Shown here piece after piece: positions 1 through 6,628 of a stretch of DNA of 30,229 nucleotides; the stretch's first letter is position 1, and each line of letters starts with the position of its first letter. Below the pieces are notes generated by a model that searched no databases, was not told the DNA's origin, and saw nothing but the letters and a program-made list of their open reading frames with translations. A program made the translations under genes and the position numbers. Origin of the DNA: SZUA-287 sp036397975 (GTDB lineage: Bacteria > Bacteroidota > Ignavibacteria > UBA10030 > UBA6906); contig DASWHW010000156.1 in NCBI GenBank assembly GCA_036397975.1, positions 1-30,229 on the forward strand, in the 5' to 3' direction.

Positions 1-414
1 CCGGAGAAACCACGGTACCTTATGGGGGTGGGTACTCCGGAAAACCTTTTGGAGTCCATTGATCGAGGCATTGATATGTTCGATTGCGTTCTGCCCACAC
101 GGAACGGGCGTAACGCGGTGGTGTTCACGCGCTCCGGAAAGTTGAATTTGAGGAACGCAACGCATTCGCTGGATTTCTCGCCGGTTGATCCCGAGTGCGA
201 GTGTTATACCTGTTCCAATTTTACACGCGCGTATCTTCGTCATCTCTTTAAGGCAAGCGAAATACTTGCCTTGCAGCTTGCATCGATTCACAATCTTTCG
301 TTCTATCTGTGGCTCTTGCGCGCAGCACGCGAAGCGATTCTGAATGACGAATTCCAATCATGGAAAAACGAACAACTTGGACGCCTCTCCAAAGAAGGGG
401 CACTCGTTTCATAA
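1..414 (+). CDS. tgt: queuine tRNA-ribosyltransferase, C-terminal part
   Basis: This is the C-terminal third of bacterial tRNA-guanine transglycosylase. The enzyme swaps the wobble guanine of GUN anticodons for the queuosine precursor preQ1. The frame is open from base 1, so the 5' end lies outside the window; the internal ATG at 22 is not the start. Visible family hallmarks are the PRYLMGVGTPENLL segment, the nucleophile region GIDMFDCVLPTRNGR containing the catalytic Asp, and the zinc site made of CECYTC plus a His about 26 residues later (ASIHN). The stop is TAA at 412-414. It is followed after 31 bp by yajC. The order tgt-yajC is common in bacteria, where secD/secF often follow; here ribBA follows instead. 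Identification is firm. Confidence 0.96.
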   Translation, partial: PEKPRYLMGVGTPENLLESIDRGIDMFDCVLPTRNGRNAVVFTRSGKLNLRNATHSLDFSPVDPECECYTCSNFTRAYLRHLFKASEILALQLASIHNLSFYLWLLRAAREAILNDEFQSWKNEQLGRLSKEGALVS

Positions 415-445
415 ATCACATCGAAGAACATAAGGAGGCAACACA

Positions 446-790
446 TTGAATCTTAGTCCGATTCTTGCAATGGCGCCGCCGCCAAATGGTGGCGGAGGCG
501 ATGGGGGATTGATGAGCACACTCATCATGTTTGCGCTTATCATTGGCATTTTCTATTTCATGATCCTCCGTCCGCAACAGAAACGACAGAAGGATCGGCA
601 GAAGATGCTTGAAGCAATCAAAAAAGGTGATAAGATCGTGACGTCGGGAGGTTTGCACGGCACGATCGCCGGCCTCGATGAAAAGACATTCTTGCTTCAG
701 GTTGGTGACAATATAAAGATGAAATTCGAGCGGTCAGCGGTTGGTGCAATCGTGAAGGACGGTGAAGGCGAAAAGAAGAACGGGAAGTAA
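446..790 (+). CDS. yajC: preprotein translocase subunit YajC
   Basis: YajC is the small single-span membrane protein that associates with SecDF and SecYEG. The protein has 114 residues. It shows a short Pro/Gly-rich N-terminus (about residues 11-21), one membrane segment at about 22-41, then the family motif RPQQKRQK and a basic cytoplasmic domain with KKGDKIVTSGGLHGTI. The start is a TTG at 446. It is supported by a good Shine-Dalgarno sequence, AAGGAGG at 432-438, seven bases upstream, and no ATG would keep the Gly-rich segment. It lies 31 bp behind tgt and probably shares its transcript. Family length is usually 85-115 residues, so this is full length. Confidence 0.95.
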   Translation: MNLSPILAMAPPPNGGGGDGGLMSTLIMFALIIGIFYFMILRPQQKRQKDRQKMLEAIKKGDKIVTSGGLHGTIAGLDEKTFLLQVGDNIKMKFERSAVGAIVKDGEGEKKNGK

Positions 791-807
791 GGAGAAAAGT
801 GTAGAAC

Positions 808-831
808 GGAAAGGGTGACGCGATCCTTTCC
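808..831 (+). other. hairpin in the ribBA leader
   Basis: A perfect 7-bp stem, GGAAAGG (808-814) with CCTTTCC (825-831), encloses a 10-nt loop and ends 15 bases before the ribBA ATG, next to the ribosome binding site (AGGGAGG). There is no U run, so it is not a terminator. It could modulate ribBA translation. I see no FMN riboswitch here; the gap is only 56 bp. Confidence 0.35.
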
Positions 832-846
832 ACCAGGGAGGTTTAT

Positions 847-2091
847 ATGTCACAGAAGAAATCCAAGACTGACGAGTTCGATACCATCGAAGAAGCGATC
901 GAAGCAATTCGGGCCGGCAACATCGTTATTGTCGTTGACGACAATGATCGTGAGAACGAAGGTGATTTCATTTGCGCTGCTGAATTTGTTGACGCGAAAG
1001 TGATTAATTTTCTCGCAAAGGAAGGTCGGGGCATTATCTGTGCCTCGTTAACCGGCGAACGCGCTGATCAGCTCGGCCTGACAATGATGGTTGATAGCAA
1101 TACGTCATTGCATGAAACACCCTTTACCGTGTCGATCGATTTTATCCACGGAACAACGACGGGTGTTTCCGCACAGGATCGGGCCGCAACCGTCAAGGCG
1201 CTCATTGATCCGAGCACAAAGCCGAGCGACCTTGCACGACCCGGGCACGTCTTCCCGCTGCGAGCGCTCGATGGAGGCGTGTTGCGACGCGCCGGACACA
1301 CAGAAGCGGTTGTTGATTTGTGCCGTCTCGCTGGTGTAAAACCAGCAGGCGTTCTCTGTGAGATACTGAATGAGGACGGGACAATGGCACGGGTCCCAGA
1401 ATTAAAAAAGTTGGCGGATCGATTCGGCCTCAAACTGGTCACCGTTCAGGACCTCATTAGCCATAGGATGACGAGGGAGAAACTTGTGCAGCGTGTTGTC
1501 TACACTCAGCTGCCGACCAAATATGGAGAATTTCAGATCAACCTCTACAAGAGCGAAACCGATAACAAGGAACACATCGCGATTGTCAAAGGCACGATAC
1601 GTCCCGAAATCCCAACTCTCGTGCGAGTCCATTCAGAGTGTCTCACTGGCGATTTGTTTGGTTCCCTGCGATGCGACTGCAATGAACAACTCGTAGCTGC
1701 TCTTCATATGATCGAACGAGAAGGGCAAGGTGTAGTTCTCTACATGCGACAGGAGGGAAGGGGAATTGGATTGAGTAACAAGCTGAAAGCGTATAAACTC
1801 CAGGATGAGGGGCTTGATACGGTAGAAGCGAACGAGAAACTTGGTTTCCGACCCGACCTTCGAGACTATGGAATTGGAGCACAGATTCTTCGAGACCTGG
1901 GCGTAATGAAAATGCGGCTTATGACGAATAATCCCCGCAAAGTTGTTGGCCTAACGGGATATGAATTGGAAATTGTTGAACGGGTACCGCTGGAAGTGGG
2001 TCCGAATGAGGTGAATGAGAAGTATCTAAAAACAAAGCGAGACAAGCTGGGGCACCTGATTTTGATCGATTCATCAAAAACGCAAAGTTAG
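847..2091 (+). CDS. ribBA: bifunctional 3,4-dihydroxy-2-butanone-4-phosphate synthase / GTP cyclohydrolase II
   Basis: This enzyme catalyses both entry steps of riboflavin synthesis. The N-terminal RibB half makes dihydroxybutanone phosphate from ribulose 5-phosphate; the C-terminal RibA half opens GTP. The protein has 414 residues, the usual fused length. The RibB domain spans about residues 10-207 and carries the metal-binding acidic loop RENEGD (35-40), the PGHVFPLRA segment and His151. The RibA domain spans about 210-400 with the zinc Cys residues 265, 276 and 278 (SECLTGDLFGSLRCDC) and RQEGRGIGL (301-309). The ATG at 847 follows a strong AGGGAGG. A perfect terminator begins at the stop codon, so this gene ends the tgt-yajC-ribBA unit. 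No other riboflavin gene lies nearby. Confidence 0.97.
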   Translation: MSQKKSKTDEFDTIEEAIEAIRAGNIVIVVDDNDRENEGDFICAAEFVDAKVINFLAKEGRGIICASLTGERADQLGLTMMVDSNTSLHETPFTVSIDFIHGTTTGVSAQDRAATVKALIDPSTKPSDLARPGHVFPLRALDGGVLRRAGHTEAVVDLCRLAGVKPAGVLCEILNEDGTMARVPELKKLADRFGLKLVTVQDLISHRMTREKLVQRVVYTQLPTKYGEFQINLYKSETDNKEHIAIVKGTIRPEIPTLVRVHSECLTGDLFGSLRCDCNEQLVAALHMIEREGQGVVLYMRQEGRGIGLSNKLKAYKLQDEGLDTVEANEKLGFRPDLRDYGIGAQILRDLGVMKMRLMTNNPRKVVGLTGYELEIVERVPLEVGPNEVNEKYLKTKRDKLGHLILIDSSKTQS

Positions 2092-2130
2092 AAACCCATC
2101 CGCTTGCTTTTCTCGGATGGGTTTCTTATT
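2091..2130 (+). terminator. intrinsic terminator of ribBA
   Basis: A perfect 12-bp inverted repeat, GAAACCCATCCG (2091-2102) and CGGATGGGTTTC (2114-2125), has an 11-nt loop and is followed by TTATTTAT. The left arm starts at the last base of the ribBA stop codon. Confidence 0.88.
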
Positions 2131-2161
2131 TATCATCAGAATATTCATAAGAACTTGGACG

Positions 2162-2203
2162 TAGCCACCATTCAGGGAGTTGAATGATGGCTATTCTTTT
2201 TGT
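2162..2203 (+). terminator. second terminator-like hairpin, upstream of greA
   Basis: TAGCCACCATTCA (2162-2174) pairs with TGAATGATGGCTA (2181-2193) with one mismatch over a 6-nt loop, and TTCTTTTTGT follows. This has the form of an intrinsic terminator. It lies 37 bases after the ribBA terminator and ends about 28 bases before the greA ATG. It is either a back-up terminator or a leader attenuator for greA. Confidence 0.55.
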
Positions 2204-2230
2204 AACGATTCTTCTTCAGTGGAGTGACGC

Positions 2231-2719
2231 ATGACTGTAAATGGTATTTCCGAAACAGTTTATCTAACGAGAGAACGACTCGTGGAGCTTGAACAGGAGC
2301 TAAGAGAGCTGAAGACGAATGGACGCAAGGTGATGGCGGCAAAGATCGCTGAAGCGCGTGGTCACGGCGACCTCTCTGAGAACGCAGAATATGATGCCGC
2401 GAAAGAAGAGCAGCAACATCTCGAACTCAAGATCGGAAAATTGGAAATAACCTTGTCCCGGGCAAAGATTATTGAGGCGAAAGATCTCCCAAACGACAAG
2501 ATCTATATCCTCAGCAAAGTAAAAATCCGAGATTTGAAAACGAAAGATGAGGTTGAATACTTGCTGGTTTCCCCGGAAGAAGCAAACTTCGAGGACTCGA
2601 AGATCTCGGTTACTTCCCCAATTGGAAAGGCTCTTTTAGGGAGGGTAAAGGGGGAGGAGATCGATATCAAAGTCCCTGCTGGAATTTTGAAGTACAAAAT
2701 ACTTGACATTTCCAGATAG
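2231..2719 (+). CDS. greA: transcription elongation factor GreA
   Basis: GreA enters the secondary channel of RNA polymerase and stimulates cleavage of backtracked RNA, rescuing stalled complexes. The protein has 162 residues (family about 158). The N-terminal half is an antiparallel coiled coil (about residues 10-80). Its tip holds GHGDLSENAEYDAAKEE (44-60), including the acidic pair Asp47/Glu50 equivalent to the catalytic Asp41/Glu44 of E. coli. The C-terminal FKBP-like domain follows (about 85-160, with SPIGKALLGRVKGEEI). The ATG at 2231 follows GGAG at 2221-2224. The gene stands alone between a terminator-like hairpin and the tRNA cluster. A 9-bp stem, 2705-2713 with 2724-2732, spans the stop codon but lacks a U run. 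Confidence 0.97.
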   Translation: MTVNGISETVYLTRERLVELEQELRELKTNGRKVMAAKIAEARGHGDLSENAEYDAAKEEQQHLELKIGKLEITLSRAKIIEAKDLPNDKIYILSKVKIRDLKTKDEVEYLLVSPEEANFEDSKISVTSPIGKALLGRVKGEEIDIKVPAGILKYKILDISR

Positions 2720-2794
2720 GATGGGAAATGTCGAAAGATGCACCGAGGATTTTTGTTTGCTCTTTCTCCGAGCATAATTCGTGTCAAAAAGGGC

Positions 2795-2823
2795 TTGATA
2801 CCCAAAGTCCTGTTTGGTATATT
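2795..2823 (+). promoter_or_regulatory. sigma-70 type promoter of the tRNA cluster
   Basis: TTGATA (2795-2800), a 17-bp spacer and TATATT (2818-2823) lie 11 bases before the tRNA-Gly gene. The expected start is near 2830, just ahead of the mature 5' end, and the discriminator is rich in C. Spacing and sequence are close to consensus. Confidence 0.82.
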
Positions 2824-2834
2824 GTCTACCCCGT

Positions 2835-2907
<73 letters not shown>

Positions 2908-2908
2908 C

Positions 2909-2928
2909 TGCCCCAAACTATCGGGGCA
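2909..2928 (+). other. short hairpin behind tRNA-Gly
   Basis: TGCCCC (2909-2914) pairs with GGGGCA (2923-2928) over an 8-nt loop. It starts two bases after the tRNA and is followed by A-rich, not T-rich, sequence. It is therefore unlikely to terminate on this strand. It may guide 3' processing of the tRNA precursor. This is low-certainty. Confidence 0.3.
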
Positions 2929-2988
2929 AAAGGAAAACGTGGTAATCGCGCTGCGTTTTCTTTGCAGTACACTTCCTCTTTAAAGTGG

Positions 2989-3029
2989 CCCCGCCACCAT
3001 TAATCCCACCAGGTGGCGGGGTTTTATTT
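2989..3029 (+). terminator. terminator-like hairpin inside the tRNA cluster
   Basis: A perfect 10-bp GC-rich stem, CCCCGCCACC (2989-2998) with GGTGGCGGGG (3012-3021), has a 13-nt loop and is followed by TTTTATTTA. It lies between tRNA-Gly and tRNA-Cys. It leaves only about 22 bp before tRNA-Cys, too little for a complete promoter. Confidence 0.75.
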
Positions 3030-3051
3030 ACGGAGGGACCTGCATGAACAC

Positions 3052-3123
3052 GGCGCCGTACCCAAGTGGTAAGGGAGAGGTCTGCAAAACCTTTATGCGG
3101 TGGTTCGAATCCACTCGGCGCCT
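3052..3123 (+). tRNA. tRNA-Cys (anticodon GCA)
   Basis: Acceptor GGCGCCG pairs with CGGCGCC, the short D stem is CCC/GGG, the anticodon stem is GAGGT/ACCTT with loop CTGCAAA (anticodon GCA), and the T arm is GGTGG-TTCGAAT-CCACT. The discriminator is T3123 (U73), as expected for tRNA-Cys. CCA is not encoded. Confidence 0.95.
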
Positions 3124-3151
3124 CTGCTTCTGAATGAACCCCGACCACATC

Positions 3152-3237
3152 GCCGGGGTGGCGAAATTGGTAGACGCACAGGACTTAAAATCCTGAGGGC
3201 CGTAAGGTCCGTGCCGGTTCAAGTCCGGCCCTCGGTA
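3152..3237 (+). tRNA. tRNA-Leu (anticodon TAA)
   Basis: This is a class II tRNA of 86 nt with a long variable arm (GAGGGCCGTAAGGTCCGT region). Acceptor GCCGGGG pairs with CCTCGGT, including the G1-U72 pair common in tRNA-Leu. The anticodon stem CAGGA/TCCTG holds loop CTTAAAA (anticodon TAA), and the T arm is GCCGG-TTCAAGT-CCGGC. The discriminator is A3237. CCA is not encoded. Confidence 0.96.
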
Positions 3238-3266
3238 CAGATCAATCGCGACCTCGGGGTTGAAGC

Positions 3267-3343
<77 letters not shown>

Positions 3344-3357
3344 AGAACAGCCATCTG

Positions 3358-3385
3358 AATCGGAGTTACGCTCCGATTTTTTATT
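3358..3385 (+). terminator. intrinsic terminator between tRNA-Val and thrS
   Basis: AATCGGAG (3358-3365) and CTCCGATT (3371-3378) form a perfect 8-bp stem with loop TTACG, running into TTTTTTATT. It ends only about 6-18 bases before the possible thrS starts, so any thrS promoter must lie upstream of it, within the tRNA region. Confidence 0.82.
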
Positions 3386-3403
3386 GGATTGATGTTTCGA
3401 AAG

Positions 3404-5344
3404 ATGAATCACGTGAACATTACACTTCCGGACGGAACAGTGCGGGAGTTTGAAAAGGGAGTGACTGGACGCTTTGTTGCGGAAAGTATCGGCAGCAATC
3501 TTGCAAAGGCAGCGCTTGCGATTACCGTCGATGGGGAGGTGTGGGATCTCTCTCGGCCGATCTCCAAGGATTCGTCGGTGAAGATTTTGAAGTGGGAGGA
3601 TGAAGAAGGGAAGAAGACTTACTGGCACAGCTCCGCTCATCTGATGGCAGAAGCAATCGAGTCTATTTTTCCGGGTACGAAGTTTGGGATCGGCCCTCCA
3701 ATCGAAACAGGCTTCTACTATGACATTGATATGGGCGACCATTCCCTTTCAATGGATGACCTTGGAAAGGTCGAAGGAAAGATGCGTGAGTTTGCAACGC
3801 GCGATGTTCCATACGTTCGTGAGGTAAGAAGCTGGGATGATGCGGTTGCCTACTTCAAGAAGAAGCAGGACCCGCTCAAACTTGATTTGCTCGAGGGGCT
3901 GAAGGGGGAGGAGATTACTTTTTATCATCAGGGAGGATTCACCGACCTTTGTTTCGGACCACATATCCCGTCGACCGGTGCGATCAAGGAAATCAAGCTT
4001 CTGAGCATTGCCGGCGCATACTGGCGCGGCGATGAGAAGAACAAGATGCTGCAACGCATCTATGGAATTACTTTTCCGACGAAGAAAGAGCTTGAGGAAC
4101 ATCTCTTCCGGCTGGAGGAAGCAAAACGGAGAGATCACCGAAAACTCGGTGCTGAGTTGGAATTGTTTCTCCTCACACCAAAAGTGGGTGCGGGACTTCC
4201 GATTTGGCTTCCAAAAGGGACGATTCTCCGCGAGACTCTTGAGAATTTCTTACGCGAAGAACAAAGGAAGCGCGGTTATCTTCCAGTCGTCACGCCGCAC
4301 ATCGGCAATATAAATCTATATAAGACCAGCGGTCACTATCCGTATTATAAAGAAAGTCAGTTCACACCGCTGAAGGTTGATGAGGAAGAATACTTGTTGA
4401 AGCCGATGAATTGTCCTCATCATCACCAGATTTATCTTGCAAAGCCGAGAAGTTACCGCGACCTTCCATTGCGCCTGGCAGAATTTGGGACAGTCTATCG
4501 TTACGAACAATCTGGCGAGCTGAACGGATTGACCCGGGTTCGATCGTTCACGGTCGATGACTCTCACATGTATGTCCGGCAGGATCAATTGAAGGATGAA
4601 TTGATCTCTGTTATTGAACTGATCCAATTGGTATTTAACAAGCTCGGATTTAGTGATTTCAAGACTCGCTTGTCTTTTCGAGATCCGAAGAATAAAGAAA
4701 AGTACGGCGGCAAGGATGAGATGTGGGAGCAATCCGAGGCAGATATTAAGCAGGCAGCGGACGCTTCGCAGCTCAATTATTATGTTGCGGTCGGGGAGGC
4801 AGCGTTCTATGGCCCGAAGATCGACTTCATGGTGCAGGATACGCTTCGGAGAACCTGGCAGTTGGGCACGGTTCAGGTTGACTACGTAATGCCGGAGCGG
4901 TTCAATCTCGAATACACCGGAAGTGATGGACAGAAACATCGGCCCGTAATAATTCACCGTGCTCCGTTTGGCTCCATGGAGCGATTCATTGGCGTGTTGA
5001 TTGAGCATTTTGCGGGCGATTTTCCTCTGTGGCTGGCCCCTGTCCAATGTGCGGTTCTGCCGATTACCGGACAGCAGATTGACTATGCGCAGAAAGTTCA
5101 CGATGATTTGAAGGCTGCCAATCTGAGGGTCGAAATTGACGATCGGAACGAAAAGATCGGCTATAAGATCCGTGAGTGGGAGACGAAGAAAGTTCCCTAC
5201 ATGCTCGTGCTGGGTGAGAAGGAGAAGATAAATTCCACTGTGTCTTTGCGTCAGCACAAGAAGGGGGACCTTGGTTTGTTTTCCATGAACGACATCATTA
5301 CCAAATTCTCGCAGGAAATACGTCAGAAACTGATCACAGCTTAG
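3404..5344 (+). CDS. thrS: threonyl-tRNA synthetase
   Basis: ThrRS charges tRNA-Thr and clears mis-attached serine. From ATG 3404 the protein has 646 residues, close to the 642 of E. coli. The TGS domain opens with ITLPDGTVREFE. The editing domain carries HSSAHLMAEAIE and CFGPH. The class II core has the zinc Cys337 in KPMNCPHHHQIY, the His of DDSHMYV and the His of HRAPFGSMERFIG. The anticodon-binding domain is at the C-terminus. CPHHH in place of the proteobacterial CPGHV is typical of Bacteroidota-type enzymes. ATG 3404 is chosen because TGS domains start just before ITLPDG; ATG 3392 and TTG 3389 are in-frame alternatives and none has a good ribosome binding site. First gene of the thrS-infC-rpmI-rplT unit. 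Confidence 0.96.
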   Translation: MNHVNITLPDGTVREFEKGVTGRFVAESIGSNLAKAALAITVDGEVWDLSRPISKDSSVKILKWEDEEGKKTYWHSSAHLMAEAIESIFPGTKFGIGPPIETGFYYDIDMGDHSLSMDDLGKVEGKMREFATRDVPYVREVRSWDDAVAYFKKKQDPLKLDLLEGLKGEEITFYHQGGFTDLCFGPHIPSTGAIKEIKLLSIAGAYWRGDEKNKMLQRIYGITFPTKKELEEHLFRLEEAKRRDHRKLGAELELFLLTPKVGAGLPIWLPKGTILRETLENFLREEQRKRGYLPVVTPHIGNINLYKTSGHYPYYKESQFTPLKVDEEEYLLKPMNCPHHHQIYLAKPRSYRDLPLRLAEFGTVYRYEQSGELNGLTRVRSFTVDDSHMYVRQDQLKDELISVIELIQLVFNKLGFSDFKTRLSFRDPKNKEKYGGKDEMWEQSEADIKQAADASQLNYYVAVGEAAFYGPKIDFMVQDTLRRTWQLGTVQVDYVMPERFNLEYTGSDGQKHRPVIIHRAPFGSMERFIGVLIEHFAGDFPLWLAPVQCAVLPITGQQIDYAQKVHDDLKAANLRVEIDDRNEKIGYKIREWETKKVPYMLVLGEKEKINSTVSLRQHKKGDLGLFSMNDIITKFSQEIRQKLITA

Positions 5345-5356
5345 GAGAGAAAAGCC

Positions 5357-5908
5357 ATCGGCAAAGAAAAACGTCCTCGCATTAATGAAGAAATCAAAGT
5401 CCCGGAGATCCGTGTGATCGATCATCACGGTGGACAGCTTGGAGTCATGACCCCAAAGGATGCCATCGCGCTTGCCAAGGAACAGGATGCGGATCTTGTC
5501 GAGATTGTTCCGAACGCAAAGCCTCCTGTGTGCAAGGTGATAAACTTTGGCAAGTTTAAGTATGAGCTGGCAAAGAAAGACAAGATTCAAAAAAAACATC
5601 AACACGTTTCGCTGCTCAAAGAACTCCGGTTCTCACCCAATACTGATGTCCACGACTTTGATTTCAAGATGCGGCACGCCCGACAGTTTCTTGCCGAAGG
5701 GCATAAAGTAAAAGCGACCGTCGTGTTCAGAGGAAGATCGATCACCTACAAGGAAAATGGTGAAGAATTGTTGGCACGTCTCACGGAAGCACTCCAGGAT
5801 GTTTCCAAAGTCGATCAACCTTCCCATTTCGAAGGAAGAAGCTTGATCACCATCTTTGCGCCGGAGCGCAAGAAGAAACTCGACTCAACGAAAGAAGAAG
5901 ACAACTAA
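5357..5908 (+). CDS. infC: translation initiation factor IF-3, apparent ATC start
   Basis: IF3 keeps the 30S subunit free of 50S and rejects wrong start codons. The protein has 183 residues from codon 5357. The N-domain has RINEEIKVPEIRVI and the linker KPPVCKVINFGKFKYE. The C-domain has KELRFSPNTDVHDFDFK, KATVVFRGR and the family end IFAPER. No ATG, GTG or TTG lies in frame at the expected place; the first, GTG 5414, would delete conserved residues. The ATC at 5357 follows AGGAGAG at 5343-5349 at good spacing and gives a normal N-terminus (GKEKRPRINEEI). In E. coli infC starts with AUU and IF3 represses its own translation through it; an AUC start would serve the same feedback. It starts 12 bp after the thrS stop. 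Confidence 0.9.
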   Translation: MGKEKRPRINEEIKVPEIRVIDHHGGQLGVMTPKDAIALAKEQDADLVEIVPNAKPPVCKVINFGKFKYELAKKDKIQKKHQHVSLLKELRFSPNTDVHDFDFKMRHARQFLAEGHKVKATVVFRGRSITYKENGEELLARLTEALQDVSKVDQPSHFEGRSLITIFAPERKKKLDSTKEEDN

Positions 5909-5922
5909 GAGAGGATAGTTCA

Positions 5923-6117
5923 ATGCCACGGATGAAAACACGAAGCGGTGCCAAAAAAAGATTTAAGATTACCAGTTCTGGTAAGGTGAAACGCGCCAAG
6001 GCGTTTCGAAGTCATATCTTGACCTCGAAGACAACCAAACGAAAACGAAATCTCCGGAAGGGAGGCCTTGCGTCGAAGGCTGATACCAGGGCCGTCAAAA
6101 TCATGTTGCAGTCATAG
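5923..6117 (+). CDS. rpmI: 50S ribosomal protein L35
   Basis: L35 is a small basic protein of the large subunit. The protein has 64 residues, the normal length, and matches the family throughout: MPRMKTRSGAKKRFKITSSG at the start, then KRAKAFRSHILT and a Lys/Arg-rich C-terminus with LRKGGLAS. The ATG at 5923 follows AGAGAGGA about 8 bases upstream. It lies 14 bp after infC in the conserved infC-rpmI-rplT operon. Confidence 0.96.
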   Translation: MPRMKTRSGAKKRFKITSSGKVKRAKAFRSHILTSKTTKRKRNLRKGGLASKADTRAVKIMLQS

Positions 6118-6131
6118 TGTTTTCTCGTAAA

Positions 6132-6156
6132 CCGTCGGCATCTATGGCTTCGACGG
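6132..6156 (+). other. hairpin between rpmI and rplT
   Basis: CCGTCG (6132-6137) pairs with CGACGG (6151-6156) over a 13-nt loop in the 72-bp gap before rplT. It has no U run. It may take part in L20-dependent control, which is known for this operon in other bacteria, but I cannot match it to a known L20 leader. Confidence 0.3.
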
Positions 6157-6189
6157 AATATCAATCACAATAAAGGGACAAGAGCAACT

Positions 6190-6537
6190 ATGCCTCGTTC
6201 ACAGAACAAAGTTGCCTCCCATCGCCGCCGCAAGCGGATTCTCCGCCAGGCGAAAGGCGCATGGGGTGCGAGAAGCAAAGTCCTCACCGTCGCTAAACAT
6301 CACGTTGACAAGGGCATGCAGTATGCCTATCGTGACCGCAAGGCGAAGAAGAGGACGTTTCGACAACTCTGGATCACACGAATTAACGCAGCCGCCAGAC
6401 TTCACGGAACAACGTATTCCCGGCTTTTCAACGCTCTTCACAAAAAGAGCATTGATATTAATCGAAAGGTTCTTGCGGAAATGGCCGTGAGTAACCCTGG
6501 TGCCTTTGAAGAAGTGGTCAAGTTCGCGATCGCGTAA
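6190..6537 (+). CDS. rplT: 50S ribosomal protein L20
   Basis: L20 is an early-assembling 23S rRNA-binding protein and, in several bacteria, the translational repressor of its own operon. The protein has 115 residues, the usual length. It shows the basic N-terminal extension (HRRRKRILRQAKGAWGARSK), RDRKAKKRTFRQLWITRINAA and the globular C-domain with LNRKVLAE-like INRKVLAEMAV. The ATG at 6190 has AAAGGGA about 10 bases upstream. It closes the thrS-infC-rpmI-rplT block before a strong hairpin. Confidence 0.97.
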   Translation: MPRSQNKVASHRRRKRILRQAKGAWGARSKVLTVAKHHVDKGMQYAYRDRKAKKRTFRQLWITRINAAARLHGTTYSRLFNALHKKSIDINRKVLAEMAVSNPGAFEEVVKFAIA

Positions 6538-6546
6538 TGCATGAAT

Positions 6547-6603
6547 CTCCCATTCACGTTGCCGAACTCAGATTCGTCGGCGTGATGGGAGTGTGTGTTT
6601 TTG
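6547..6603 (+). terminator. terminator-like long hairpin between rplT and pheS
   Basis: CTCCCATTCAC (6547-6557) pairs with GTGATGGGAG (6582-6591) with one bulged base. An inner helix GCCGA with TCGGC extends it. TGTGTGTTTTTG follows. It is probably the terminator of the ribosomal-protein unit, with a weak T tract that may let some transcripts read into pheST. Confidence 0.6.
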
Positions 6604-6628
6604 TACGGTCATCCTTCCTGAAACCCAA

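Noticed and set aside
791..846. FMN riboswitch ahead of ribBA
   Set aside because: The gap is only 56 bp and lacks the conserved FMN aptamer sequences; only a simple hairpin is present.
2705..2732. 9-bp stem over the greA stop codon as a terminator
   Set aside because: No U run follows directly; the nearest T stretch is about 18 bases later.
4316..5605. Open frame of 429 codons on the - strand opposite thrS and infC
   Set aside because: It lies wholly antisense to two certain genes, crosses from one to the other and its translation resembles no family. It reflects codon bias of the + strand genes.
6593..6628. GTG 6593 as the pheS start
   Set aside because: It lies directly after the terminator hairpin, within its T-rich tail, and adds a 12-residue N-terminus not seen in PheS.
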